Below are positions 33,301 to 44,677 of a stretch of DNA of 64,000 bases, piece after piece. The position numbers and the translations under genes are program-made. Numbering within the stretch: position 1 is the stretch's first letter; each line of letters opens with the position of its first letter. This DNA is from Nigrospora sphaerica (taxonomy: Eukaryota; Ascomycota; Sordariomycetes; Amphisphaeriales; Apiosporaceae): assembly GCA_018287875.1 (NCBI GenBank), contig JAGVVL010000022.1, positions 2,976,001-3,040,000 on the forward strand. The letters run 5' to 3'. A model generated the notes under the pieces. The model worked only from the letters and a program-made list of their open reading frames with translations. It searched no databases and was not told where the DNA came from.

Positions 33301-34547
33301 CTCAACAACCACGGCGGTGTAGACCCTGGTGTCTGAGTTTAGGTACCTGAAGATCATGGTTCCTTATTGCAGGGATCCACTCCGGCATCTATTCCACACG
33401 CAGCGGCCGCTTTCCTGCGGCACGGCTTTTTGCGCGAGGCCCGGGGTTAGATGGCATGGCTTCGAGGGGGGATGAAAATAGCTTTTGCTGCGCCCTCCCT
33501 CCTTCGCCCTTGATCCGTTGCACGGGGGCACGCAAAGGCACTGCCGGTTACCAGCCTGCCGCGCCCGCGCTAGAGCCGAACGGGTGGGCGAGGAACGGAA
33601 ACTGAAGGTGCGGGAACCTCTGCACTTTGCCCGGAGAGGCTTTGTTCGTCCCTAAAAGTAGCCGTCTCTTCCGTCCTGGGCACGATGCCGCGTCTTAGGG
33701 CAGCAAAGGATCGGACGCCGGCGCTGTTGGCACTGCCGCCATCCGCTCGTCAAGCTCTGGTTTGACTCGCCCGGAAGGAAACACATACACGCAGCCTTAC
33801 CGCATGGGGGGCCCCGCGCGAAGCCGATCCCGGTTTCATCCAGGCCTAACCTTAGCTTCTTCCTTCGCCTCCGAGACTCGAGCCTGTGCCCGCCCGCGCG
33901 ACCTCCCAAGCATTCGTCTCGCCTCGCCGCGTTGTCCCCGGGTCGTGCCAAACGCCTTGGGAACTAAGCGCCTGCACGACAGGAGGTAAAAAACAAAAGG
34001 GCAAGAAAAAAGGATTCATGATGCGCGGGCTTTCTTCGTCTCCACCCACCCCGGCCCATCAACCCACCTCACGATCCAGGCCGCGTCTTGGCCTTTGGGG
34101 CAGGGCTGGCACTTGCTCCCTCCGAGTCGACCTACATGGTACGACGGATCGGTATGGTAAATTCCCTCCATCAACATATTCATGAGCAAGCACGGCAGTA
34201 GGAAAGAATAGAGTAAAGTCCCACGTCTATTGTGGACCAAGAACCGCCGTATGCGACGGGTCCTGCTCCCGTTCCGTCTCCCATTTATCCCCTTCGATGA
34301 CCTCGCGCGCAGACGAGCCCAAGTAATTCCACATCCCTTAGGCAGATAATTCTTGCATCAGGCATTACGTCCGTCGCGAGGTTCTGCCTCCACACTGTTT
34401 CCTCCATACATGCATTGCCGAGAACATACGCCCCCCCTCCGAAGCCGACGCCGCAACCCCGACGCTGTTCTTAGCTCCTCTGGACCTTCAAAGCAGTTGC
34501 CCTGATAACGCCGTCCTGCGTTGGCCACCACCAGAGGAATCCCCACC
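33301..34547. other. Intergenic region upstream of the MARVEL-type gene
   Basis: About 1.25 kb with no supported gene. Short frames on both strands look like noise. It presumably includes the promoter of the gene that starts at 34548. Confidence 0.55.
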
Positions 34548-35239
34548 ATGCTCTCCATCGTAGCCATCGCGGTTCGCGGCTTCTTGGTACCCGGACCCTT
34601 CGTCGAAAACACCTCTCGTGAGGCCCCCTTTTGCTGACCCAGGCCCAGTTGCTGTGCGCCGCCGTCGTCCTTGGCCTCTCCATATCCGTGGCCAAGCACC
34701 AGGTCGCAGGCCCGGTACCGAGCGAGACCGCCTTCAGCAGTTTCGCCGGCGGCTTCGGCGTCCTCGTCTCCCTCGTCGGCCTCGCGTCGCTCTGGATTGA
34801 CAGGGTCCCCAAGATGTTCGTCATGGCCGCCGACGGTCTTGCCTCTGTCTTCTTTCTCGCCGGTGGCATCGTGCGCAACCCCCTCCTCCTCTCTCCCCGT
34901 CCGCACCCCTCGACCCCCGTCGCTCGACTGACCGTTCCCCGCCCCCCCTAGGCCTTGACGATGGCGCTCAAACCCGTGTCCAGCTGCACGGACACGAGCG
35001 CACTCGGCCGCGCCCGCAGGTTCGACAACAAACTGCTGAACGGCGGATGCCAAGACACGGACACGGGCAGGTACTGTTGGACCGGCGGGGACGACGGCAA
35101 AGACCTTCCCGGTCGCTGCCAGCGCGTTCAGGCCGATTACGTTTTCGCGTACCTTGCCTTCGTTTTCGGGCTCGCCGCCATTGTGCTCGGCTTTCTGCTG
35201 CACCGCAAGGGAGGCACCGGCAGTCGTGCCTACGTTTGA
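34548..35239 (+). CDS. Four-span MARVEL-type membrane protein
   Basis: Three exons, 34548-34586, 34643-34870 and 34952-35239, give 184 residues. The introns are 56 and 81 bp and both are phase 0. Hydrophobic segments alternate with short loops: the exon 1-2 junction region MLSIVAIAVRGFL plus AQLLCAAVVLGLSISVA, then FAGGFGVLVSLVGLASLWI, then MAADGLASVFFLAGGIALTM, and a last span YVFAYLAFVFGLAAIVLGFLL before a short basic tail. A hydrophilic loop of about 60 residues before the last span carries cysteines (SSCTDTS, NGGCQDT, YCWTG, GRCQRV) and lies where fungal MARVEL and Nce102-like proteins have an external loop. Relatives sit in plasma-membrane domains such as eisosomes. The start is the first ATG with an ACC context (CCCACCATG). 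Confidence 0.78.
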
Positions 35240-36712
35240 AAGCGACAGCTCCCCTGGTGTGCCCTGCGCAGTAGCACGGCTGCTGGGGACGTGTCGGGCA
35301 GTTGCGCATCTTGGGGTCGGCGCGAGAAGATGGGCCGCGAATACCGGTAGGGAGTTAGGCTTCAGTGAAAAAAACCCCCAAAAGAACATATTAAAGACAC
35401 CCCAGGCTTGTTGTACGGCGACGAAGAAGAGTGCACGTGCTGGTTTCATTACTATAATTGTACTCGTCGACCACGATTGTACTGTCATAGCATCTCGAGT
35501 TGACTCGTGCTCGCGAGTGACTCGTTTTGCACCCGTCCCAGCGAGTCAAGGGATGGCACTATCATTCGTGTATTAGCACATTGTCTTACGATCGAAGCGG
35601 GAAGCTTCCTTTGTTTTCTTTCATCCATTTGTCCCGGCGCGGTAGGTTAATACAAAGTTAATCGAGAGGCAGTGCTTTTCAGGTATCGTGTAGAACACCC
35701 ATTTATGCAGGCATGCTTACAGATTCAGCCGGGACAGTTTTCCGGAGTCCGGTTGTTGTGTATTCTTAATACTATCCATAGTACTCTGGAATCGGCTTCA
35801 GTATCAAGTATTCCCAAGCGTGGAGGATAATGCCCTCTCATACTTTGCCAATTTAAAACAAATAGGAACAAGTATTTCGTTTCTAGTATATAAACAAACC
35901 AGCATTCTGTTACATATTCTAAAACAATAACTTACTTTCAAAGAAACTAGACGTATATGATGTCTTGATACGTTCTTTAATCCAGCATGCTTGTTTACCG
36001 TACCCCCCTAACTTTGCGTTATTCCTTCCGCCCACCGCTATACCTATATTTTTCAATGGATGTTGCCTGCATCTTCCCACTTTGCTTCGTTCCCATTGCA
36101 CGTTTTGTCATGGAGAGGTAACAACAGTTTTGGATGCCTGTAACTTGCTTGTACTGCCTGGGAAGGTCACGAAACCAATCTTTCCTTTCACTCTGTGTCC
36201 GCTGGTGGCCATGGAGGCTCCTGCAACCTGTGCGGCCTGTCTTATCAAGTGCGTGCATCCCTGTGACAAGCCTCAGGCGCATACGACGTGGAATTCGTTA
36301 AATCCACGTACTGTCATTGAATCGCGAGGTGACGGGGTCGTATTCCGTCATGGGCCCTGACAGTTCCTTCCAAGCGGCGCTTGTCGTTGTTGGGTAGTTC
36401 TGGTTTCCGAAATAAGAGATAGGCAACCTCGGGTCTTGCGTGCAGATAGTAGGCACGCAGCAGCGATACAAGTGCGTCGCTTCCTTTGGATAAGCCGAGC
36501 TAGCATGACGTTGTATTCTCTGATAGGCTGATGGCTTCTGCCAAGAACAGTTGCGCTAGTAGGGAGTATATGCACAGTTCGTATCATAGCCCCCGCATGA
36601 CTGGGGTGTTTTCCCCGTCTCGGCTATAACTTTTTTAAAACATCCCTTGTTGATAGCCACGGGTTGTTTTGCGTCTCCTGCGACAGACCCGTAGCACCCG
36701 ATTACTCCCGGA
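35240..36712. other. Intergenic region with an AT-rich island
   Basis: About 1.5 kb. From roughly 35570 to 36100 the sequence becomes clearly AT-rich compared with its surroundings, with many TA and homopolymer runs. This is consistent with an old RIP-mutated (C-to-T) element or simply a low-complexity spacer. No open frame or terminal repeat identifies an element. Confidence 0.5.
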
Positions 36713-38613
36713 ATGCAGTTGTTCATCGCCATCGTTTCCTCGCTTCTCGCCTCGGGCGTCGCGACCCCGGTTGCCACATCGCTCCGGGTCGATACCACCA
36801 GCGGACTGGTGGTCGGCCACGAAGCGGCAAACCGGACGAGCGTGGTCGAGTTCTTGGGTATCAAGTATGCGGAAGCCCCGACCGGGGAGCTCCGGTTTGC
36901 GCCGCCAAAGCGGTTCGCCGGAGCCCCCGGAAAGACGTACGAGGCTTCGGAGTGGGTGAGTGAGTCGGGAGAAATGCCCGGCCCCCCCAAGGGAGCGGTT
37001 CTAACCCCGAGATTCCGTAGTCACCGTACGTCGTGTTCTGTGGCCCCTTGGGGAAAACCGCATGTTGCTGATCGTCGTCGGGCCAGTGACTGCCCCTCCA
37101 ACAAGCCGCCCACGTCGAGCTTCCCGAATTTCACCGAGCCCTCGGGTTTGCGGGTTTGGAAGGCTTTTGCGGCCAAGAACGACAACCCCTCGTCCGAAGA
37201 CTGCCTGGCCCTCAACATCTGGACCAAGAGCCCGGCCGGGCCGGCCAAATCAGCCAAGAAGCCGGTGCTGGTTTGGTTCCACGGAGGCCGTAGGGCGCCA
37301 AGCGCTACTACCCCTGGATGGAAACCCCCCGCTGACCATGATTTGCAGGCTTCACCATCCCCGGCCCCCACAGTCCCTTTTACAATGGGCAACATCTGGC
37401 CGACGCTGAAGATGTGGTAGTGGTTACGGTCAAGTCCGCTCATGCGCGACCCTCCCTTCCCGGGCTTCTGCTGACGTCGTCCCAGCTACCGCCTCGGCAT
37501 CTTTGGCTTTTCCGGGGCCCCGGGCCTCCCGCAGAACACGGCCTTGCTGGACCAGCGCGCCGCCGTGGAATGGGTCCGGGACAACATCGAGGGCTTCGGG
37601 GGCGACGCGTCCCGCATCGTCGTCTTCGGTCAAAGCGCCGGGGCCGCCTCGGCTGACTACTACGCCTTCGCCTGGAGGGAGGACCCCATCGTTGCCGGCC
37701 TCATCCTGCAGTCCGGCACCTCGCTCGGATTCTACCCCAACACACCCGCCTACGCCGAGAGCCACTGGTACAATGTTTCCCAGGCCGTCGGCTGCGGCGG
37801 GCCCGGCGACGACGCCTCCCGGGTCCTGTCCTGCGTCCGGGCCGCCGACGTCGCCACCGTCCTGGCGGCGGCGGCGAGGGTTCCCGCGCTCCCGAGCCCC
37901 GTGATCCCCCAGGCGGCCTTCCACCCCACGGTGGACAACCTGACCGTTTTTGCCGACTACGGCGCGCTCGGCCGGGCCGGGGCCTTCGCGCGGGTCCCGC
38001 TGCTGGCCGGCAACGCCGACTCCGAGGCGGGCTGGTACCGGCTGTCGGCGTACGCGGCCCGGGTCCACCTCAGCGACGCCGACTGGGCCCTATTCGAGGA
38101 GCGGGCCTTCACCTGCCCCGCCGCCTACGCGACGGCGTACCGCGTCCAGCACGGGGCGCCGACCTGGCGGTACCGGTACCACGGCGACTGGGACAACCTC
38201 CGGCTGTACGACGGCGCGGCGGGCCTCGGGCCCCGCGGCAGCGGCGCGTACCACGGGTCCGAGCTCGAAATGGTCTTCGGCACGGCCGAGGCGGTGTCGG
38301 GCCTGCGCAGCGGCGCCGCCGCCGACGCCGTGTCGGCCTACGTGATGGGCGCCTGGGCCGCCTTCGCTCGCGACCCGCGGCGCGGCCTGTCTGCCTACGG
38401 CTGGCCCGCCTACCACCCCGCCGCCGGTGAGTGTCCCCGTCCCTCTCCCCTCGCCCGCGGTGGCGTCCCTGCTCACCATCTCTTTCCCCAGGCGAGACGC
38501 TGGTGCGCTTGGCCTTTAACAACAGCCCGGAGCCGAGCTTCGTCACCCCGGCCGTGTACGACAGCCCCTGCCCGGCCGAGAACGAGCCGTTGCCGGGACG
38601 TGGCGCGTTCTGA
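36713..38613 (+). CDS. Secreted type-B carboxylesterase/lipase
   Basis: Alpha/beta-hydrolase of the carboxylesterase type-B family. The signal peptide is about residues 1-17 (MQLFIAIVSSLLASGVA). The start of the fold reads VVEFLGIKYAEAPTGELRFA. The nucleophile elbow is VVFGQSAGAAS and YHGSELEMVFG holds the likely catalytic His. Exons: 36713-37289, 37349-37433, 37486-38426 and 38492-38613, about 574 residues if the first is read straight through. Inside exon 1 a segment of poor quality (36956-37086) lies between ASEW and SDCPSNKPP and looks like an intron. The consensus GTGAGT donor there does not keep frame with the only sensible acceptor. A GTACGA donor at 36937 does, at the cost of six conserved-looking residues. 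The oxyanion loop, usually HGGG, is spliced here as HGGR. Either point may mean reduced function or a sequence error. It converges on the FAD oxidase, 235 bp away. Confidence 0.82.
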
Positions 38614-38848
38614 GGAGCGTTGCTGGGATCGCGCACAAACCTGGTCGTCAAGGCGGGTGCGCATGTCGCGACGGCGGGGGGTGGTTTATACACGTCAAGC
38701 TATCAATTGAAAATATACATAGAGTGTGGGCGAGGTACCACGAGAGTCGGCCACCCCGAACTACTACCGTGCCTTGTACGCGTGCGGCAAGGGCGCAAGG
38801 CTTGAAGCCTACCCCGACCGGTAATCGGAAGCCCCCCTGAGGCGTCTC

Positions 38849-40969
38849 TCAAAGCCGACAGAGCCTCCCGTTCTGGGTCTGGACCCCCTGCTCCCGCGTC
38901 CGCACCTCCCACCGCTCGCTGCCCACGGCCGTCGTGGCGTAGAAGGTGTCCTTGGGGTCCCACTTGGCCTTGATCCTGAGCAGGTCGGGGTACTGGGTGC
39001 CGTAGAAGTCGGCCTGCCAGTCGGGCTCCATGACGTGGGCCTCGTTGAGGTAGGAGCCGCCGCCGGCGCTGGCGGGGGCGACGTCGCGGAAGGGGCCGAA
39101 CATGTCGTTGACGACGAGGTCGTGCGTCTCGCGCAGCTGCGCCGGCGTGGCGCCGGCGGGCGGGTTCCCGCCCGAGATGAGAAAGGCCACCGTCTGCCGC
39201 CAGACGGAGCTGACGGCGCGGTCGACGCCGAGGTAGTTCCGCGGCGCCTGGTGGTAGCCGTAGAGGCGCCAGCCGCGGCGCAGGTGCCGCTCGACGACGG
39301 CCCACGTCGCGTTCCACCGGGCCGGGTCCTCCCAGTTGGCGCGCGGGAGCAGCCGGTTGCCCGGCATCGTGTAGGCGTGGCCCACGAACTGGCTGCCCTT
39401 GTCGACGGCGAGGGACCAGAGGTCCTCGTACGCCGGCAGGAAGGCGTCGTACGCCCGCGTGTCGGGCGTCACGGCGATGCCGAGCTCGGCCCAGCGGTCG
39501 AACAGGGGCTGCACGAGGCGGTCGAAGGACGCGACCGTGTGGTTCGGCGCGAAGAAGGGGGTCATGTCGAACGTGTAGGCGCCCGCCTCGGCGTCGTAGA
39601 GGACCGAGAAGAACGAGTAGGTCCGCGCGTCCGTGAAGGCGACGAAGTGCTCAAAGTACGCGCGCACCCCCGCCAAGAAGGTCTCGTTGGACACGGTGGC
39701 CGAGGTGCCAAAGGTGAACTGCGACGCGACGCTGGATACCTTTGGGTGAACCCTGGTGCGTGTCAGCGCGTGCTCGCAGGACTTTGGTGGTGCCGAGTAA
39801 CGCCCCCTGCATCGGGGGGAGGCGGCGGCGCTTGCTTACCTGACGATGACGGAGGTGACGATGCCGTAGGTGCTGCCGCCGCCGCCGCTCAGGGCCCAGA
39901 AGAGGTCGGGGCGGTCGGACTCGGTGGCGGTCACGAAGCGGCCGTCGGCGGTGACGAGCTCGAAGGCGAGCGTCTGGTCGGCGGCCATGCCGTAGAGGCC
40001 CGAGAGGGGCGTGTGGCCGCCGCCGGCGATGTAGCCGCCGGCGAAGCCGACCGTCTCGCACATGCCGCCGAGCGCGCTCACGCCGTGCGCGTGCGCCGCC
40101 TCGTAGACCTGGCGCACCGTGACGCCGGCGCCGACCTTGAGCGCCGCGCCCGCGTAGCCGGCCGTCCGGTAGGCCGGCAGGTACTCGATGTCCTGCAGCC
40201 GGTGCGTCCACACGCTCAGCGCCCCGGCGCCGTTGGACTTGCCGAGGTAGCAGTGGCCCGTGTTCTTGACGACGAGCCGCAGGTTTCGGTTGCGCGCGAA
40301 GTTGACGGCCAGTTGGACCTGCGCCACGTTCCTCGCCTCGACGGCGTACGCCGGATATCCGCCCAGGCTACACGTATCGTCCGGGTCGTCCGTCGGCATG
40401 CAAGATCGGCCCTGCCAGATGGGCCACATGGTCGACGTCGGGTCCGCTATACTGCGAGACGGTCAGTCGGCTTCCCCGGCCTGATACGAAGGAGCCGCGT
40501 CGGGCACTCACTGGAGGTACGGGTTGGTGAAGTTCTTCGTGATGGCCGCGCATTGGGCCTCGTCATAGACGCCCCAGCTGCGGTAGCAGGGCGCGGCGAT
40601 GGGTACAGTTGGTACAAGCGAGCCTCCGAGCAGACCGTTCAGCGTATCCCATTGCGCCTCAGAAGGCCAGGCCACGTCGCCGGGAAACGTCTTGCACTCG
40701 CCACTGGCCAGCGTGGGACCGCTTTCGAAGCCGACGAGGCTCGCGATGCCTGCCGTGGCCGCATTGCCGCGTAGACCGTCAATGTCCTGCTGCGTCAGTT
40801 GCGTCTTCTCGTACTCGAACCAGGGAGCTCCGGCCGAAGATTCCGTCTTCACCCTGCTTGCAGCCGCGGCTACGCTCCTCGGTGGCAAAGAGTTGTCGAT
40901 ACCTGCGCCCAAGCTGGGCAGTGCCAGCGCAGCTGCAAGTATGCGACCGCGGTATCCAAGAGATCTCAT
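38849..40969 (-). CDS. Secreted FAD-linked oxidoreductase (berberine-bridge/VAO type)
   Basis: Three exons, 40969-40512, 40451-39840 and 39752-38849, give 657 residues, with introns of 60 and 87 bp. A signal peptide (about 1-23) leads into a PCMH-type FAD-binding domain. [20 protein letters not shown] places the flavin-linking His at 219, and [20 protein letters not shown] places the second linking Cys at 284, so bicovalent FAD is likely. The usual Asp after the His (GHD) is Cys here. The C-terminal part ends in a BBE-type segment with [20 protein letters not shown] and [14 protein letters not shown]. Enzymes of this family oxidise alcohols, sugars or alkaloid-like intermediates with O2, giving H2O2, and are frequent in fungal secondary metabolism clusters. 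The substrate cannot be read from sequence. It is convergent with a secreted esterase. Confidence 0.9.
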
Positions 40970-43413
40970 GGTGAAGATGTGGCCGAACCTGCCTACGAGC
41001 CTACCTGAACATTTCTGTTTCCCCAAAGGCTTTCTCTCCTTTATAGAATACACCTCGTGTCGAGCCGTGTTGCTTCTCTCGCCTCGCGACCGGTTGAAGA
41101 GCGCTTCCTATACGGAGAAGACATGCTGGGGTTGCAATCCTGCGGGGACGGCCAGAAGAGGCAGATGTGATTCGCCTGCGATTGACTTGGCGACCGCCAG
41201 AACGCCAATAAAAGAGGCGTTATGAAATGAATTGCATTTCTGTGGCAAAGGTCGTGGAAGGGCCATCCTGCCAAAAACCGCCTGGATCGCCAGGACCCCA
41301 ACGGAGCGGCAGTCGTCGGTTTTGGTATCGCCAGAGCCCATTCGCCAGAGTTCACTCTCCAGGGTCGAGTAGCCACATCCGGACGCACGTAAGCTGCATA
41401 CCAGGCTCGGCATCTGTGCTTGCTGTCGGAAAGCCTCGGAGGCACCGCAGGCTCTGCGCCATTCTCCATCCGGGGCCCCAGGCTCTAGGCCACTGAGGAG
41501 GCCACGAGAACAGCGAGGGTTGAGACTAATGCAGCAACAGCACAGGGCCGGGTCCCCCGTGCGCCCCCAAGGCTCTCGGCCCCGTGCCAATTCTCACTAA
41601 GGCGCGCCACCCCGTCCTCGCTGGCGTCTTCGTCGCGGAGTTTGGTGGCGTTGACGCGCATGTACACCAGCTGCGGGCCGCGGAGCTGTGCCGTCCCTCG
41701 AGTTGAGGATCGACCGGTGAAATCCTGGGATTGAAGGGATTCATACACAGCACCGGCCGCGAGTGTTGTACTCCCAGGATGGCCAAATGTAAGGGCTGGG
41801 TAGTATAGACGGTAGAAATCAAAGAAGTACCGTCTTGGATGATGAAGGTTGTGTCCCAGCCGTACAGTTGAGTACTATATGAATGTGCCCAATGCCCGCG
41901 ACGACATGCAATCGTGGGCAATTGTTCATTCCGACGGCAGAGAGCTGTGATCCTCGTGCTGTCAGCCAAGTCACGCTCCTGTAGGATATCAACATCGCAG
42001 CCCGCCTGACTGTGGATGGTAATAATCGTATGAGGAGCCTATATGCGATCCAGCATGTTGATTTGTTGCTCCTGGCCGGTTTTACGGGTCGTGCAGCCGG
42101 CGAATAGCCGTCTCCCAGCTTATCAGGGCTAACCATATCGGCTCCAAACTTGGTAGGCATCCTTCACCTCCGAATGAGATGAGCCACGTGGCTGACATAA
42201 GGGTGTTGCATAAAGAATGATTCGTAGCGCTCCGAAATGTATAAAATGTTATAAATCTTGATCATTGGTAAGTCGATGTAGTGTAAAACCCGACAGCCTG
42301 CCCCACGTAGTTTCTGTCGCTTCTGTTCATGGAGCATCCAATGTCGAAGCACTTGAAGTACCTACTTGTGTATGCATCGAAGAAAGGCAGTGACGTCCTT
42401 GATATGAGACGGTAGTAACCACCAGCTGAATTTTGCATGCTAGCTGCTAAGACATAGGGCACATCCATTCACAGCTAATTCGGTAATAACCGGCATATCT
42501 GACCCTGATGTAACAGGGCTAGAGTAGTTTGAGAGGTTGGTTAGTAAATACATGTCTTCTTGTCTCTATCGATACATATAGGGAGGGTACAGAGCACGGA
42601 ATAGCACTCAGAAGTGCAAAGGGTTACTGAGCTTTTCTCAAAAGGAGTACCAGCTCAGCCCATCATTTTACCTTCTACCAAGACACATAGAATTAGCTGG
42701 ACCCTTATACCAGGCCTATAGTATTGCTCCATATTTTTATTTTAAAAAAGTCTTCTGGGACAATTTTTAGAGTGAACAGCAGCTAGGGGATAATAAATGC
42801 TTAAATATATCACCTGCTGATTGTCTTGAACGCGTATTCGTCAATAGTGCTGCTATCAACGAAGGAGGGCATTCCATAACAGATCTATCGTAAACTCGAA
42901 ATGGAACTAGAATCATACTACTATGTTGAATTGTAACTTGAGTTCTGCAGAAGAGCAGGCCTTACGGAAGGAAGATCCATTATACAGTATAACCGTACGT
43001 ATCAGGGGATTAAGAGGCCACCAGGATAAAGCTACGAGGGCAAGGAAAACCCGCGCAGCACGCATCCGAGTCACCGAAAACCTAGAACACATCACCGAGC
43101 CCTTTCAAGTCGACATTGACCATGGAAAGAGTAGTGGCATTACGGCTCACCCCCGTTATCGTAATAGGCCTAACGTCAGAGTCTGGTGTGTTGAAATGTT
43201 CGAAAGAAAAACGTGGACAAATGTGGTCACCTCGGCTCGCTTTGTGGCAAAAATCGACGGGCGGTTTGCAAAGTGTCCGTAGGGACGACGTCTGTGGGAC
43301 TTGGCGTAAAGAGGGCACTGCGCTATACTGCATGTGCCAGACAACAAGGTGTCATGTTGGGAATTAATCATTTTATTTCATTTTCACTTATTCCGATCCC
43401 TTCACGCGCCCAC
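40970..43413. other. Gene-poor region with AT-rich DNA
   Basis: This 2.4-kb gap separates the FAD oxidase from the aldo-keto reductase. It holds the exon remnant at 41485-41795. From about 42180 to 43000 the sequence is AT-rich, with no frame that looks functional. A 119-codon plus frame at 42923-43282 has ordinary composition but no start context, splice or family support, so it is not called. Confidence 0.5.
41485..41795 (-). pseudogene. Possible terminal exon or remnant with GPI-anchor-like tail
   Basis: A minus-strand frame runs from LTFGHPGSTTLAAGAVYESL through RGPQLVYMRVNATKL to a stop at 41485. It ends in a 20-residue hydrophobic tail (CAVAALVSTLAVLVASSVA) after small residues, which resembles a GPI-attachment signal. 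A CCCAG acceptor-like site lies at its upstream end (41796-41800). No credible upstream exon was found in the AT-rich DNA beyond about 41900, so this may be the surviving 3' end of a truncated gene. I do not recognise the family. Confidence 0.3.
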
Positions 43414-44677
43414 CTAGCTCTGCCGTGCCGGGTCCAGTTCGACCTTGTTCTGGGTAATTTCGTCAATCTCGGCCAGGACCTCGGGCGTCAGCTTGTCGAG
43501 GATGGTCAGGGCCTTGACGTTCTCGACGATCTGCTCGGGACGGCTGGCGCCGGTGATGACGGACGAGACATTGGGGTTCTTGAGGCACCAGGCGAGGGCC
43601 AGCTGGCTCTGGGTGACGCCGAGCTTGTCGGCGACGGGCTTGAGCTTCTTGACCTTGGCGATGTTCTCGCGCCACGGCTCGTTGCCGTACTGGCTGCGCA
43701 TGAAGGCGGCGAAGCCGTCCTGGCTGACGCCGAAGCGCGAGTCCTCGGGCGGCGCGTCGACGGCGTCGTTGTACTTGCCGCTCAGCAGGCCCATCTTGAT
43801 GGGGCTGAAGACGGTCAGGCCGAGGCCAGTGCGCGAGTACAGGCGCTGGAACTCGCCCTCGACCTTCTTGCGGTCCAGCAGGTTGTACAGCGGCTGCTCG
43901 ACGACGGGCCCGATGAGCCGGAGGTCCTTGGCGATGCCCACGGCCTCCTGGATCTCGTCGGCGCTCCACTCGGACGTGCCCCAGTAAAAGGCCATGCCCT
44001 TCTCGATGACGTAGTTGAAGGCGCGAACCGTCTCCTCCATGGGCGTGAGCCGGTCGGGACGGTGGGCGTAGACGATGTCGACGTACTCGAGGTCCATGCG
44101 CTCCAGCGAGGCCTTGAGGCCCTCAATCACGTGCTTCCGGGACAGGCCGTGGTTGTTGACCAGGATCTCGCCGTTCACAGCACCCCAGTTGATCTGGGGC
44201 AAGGGTCAACTCGGCCAACAGTGCCGGACAGCACAAAGGTGCCGGCGTGGGACGGGGAGGGCGAACCTTGGTGCTGATGACGAGGTCGCTCCGTTTCCAG
44301 CCGTACTTCTTGATGGCCTTGCCCATCACCACTTCCGATTTCCCGGCAGTGTAGCTACGGCGCAGCTGTCAGCCCGCCCGCCGGGGTGCTTTCGGATGGG
44401 CAAAAGGAGGGAAAGCGGCGAACTCACTTCTCAGCCGTGTCGAAAAAGTTGACGCCCAGGTCGTAGGCCTGCTTCATGCACTCGAACGTCTTCTCTGCAG
44501 CACTGGTCAGCTCGCCACGGCCCTGCCCAGCCGGGAAGAGGTGACGGGGTGCGTACCATCGCCGACGTGGCCGCCGTAAGTGAGCCATCCGCCCAGGGCC
44601 AGCGCCGAAACGTGGAGCCCCGAGTTGCCGAGGCGGCGGTAGACCATGCCGGTCTTGCGCGGTTCTTCCCAGGCCAT
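43414..44677 (-). CDS. Aldo-keto reductase, potassium-channel-beta-like (AKR6-type)
   Basis: NADPH-dependent oxidoreductase with a TIM-barrel fold. Four exons, 44677-44557, 44494-44428, 44354-44267 and 44193-43414, give 351 residues. The catalytic tetrad is complete: Asp59 (GVNFFDTAENY), Tyr64, Lys92 (LVISTK) and His136 (IVYAHRPD). Cofactor-binding segments VFSPIKMGLLSGKY and SSVITGASRPEQIVENVKAL are present. The sequence is closest to the group that includes Shaker channel beta subunits, whose fungal members are soluble aldehyde or ketone reductases. Introns are 62, 73 and 73 bp; the third has a GTTCGC donor. There is no signal peptide. It lies between a flavin oxidase and a Zn2Cys6 regulator, which suggests, without proof, a shared pathway. 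Confidence 0.92.

Noticed and set aside
34358..35488. 376-codon minus frame
   Set aside because: It lies antisense to the MARVEL-type gene, whose hydrophobic spans and splice phases are convincing; the antisense product is Gly/Arg/Glu noise.
39035..40774. 579-codon open frame on the plus strand
   Set aside because: It is antisense to the FAD oxidase, Gly/Val/Arg-rich and without any domain.
42923..43282. 119-codon plus frame beginning MLNCNLSSAEEQ
   Set aside because: Composition is ordinary, but there is no family, splice or context support and it borders AT-rich, probably degenerate DNA.
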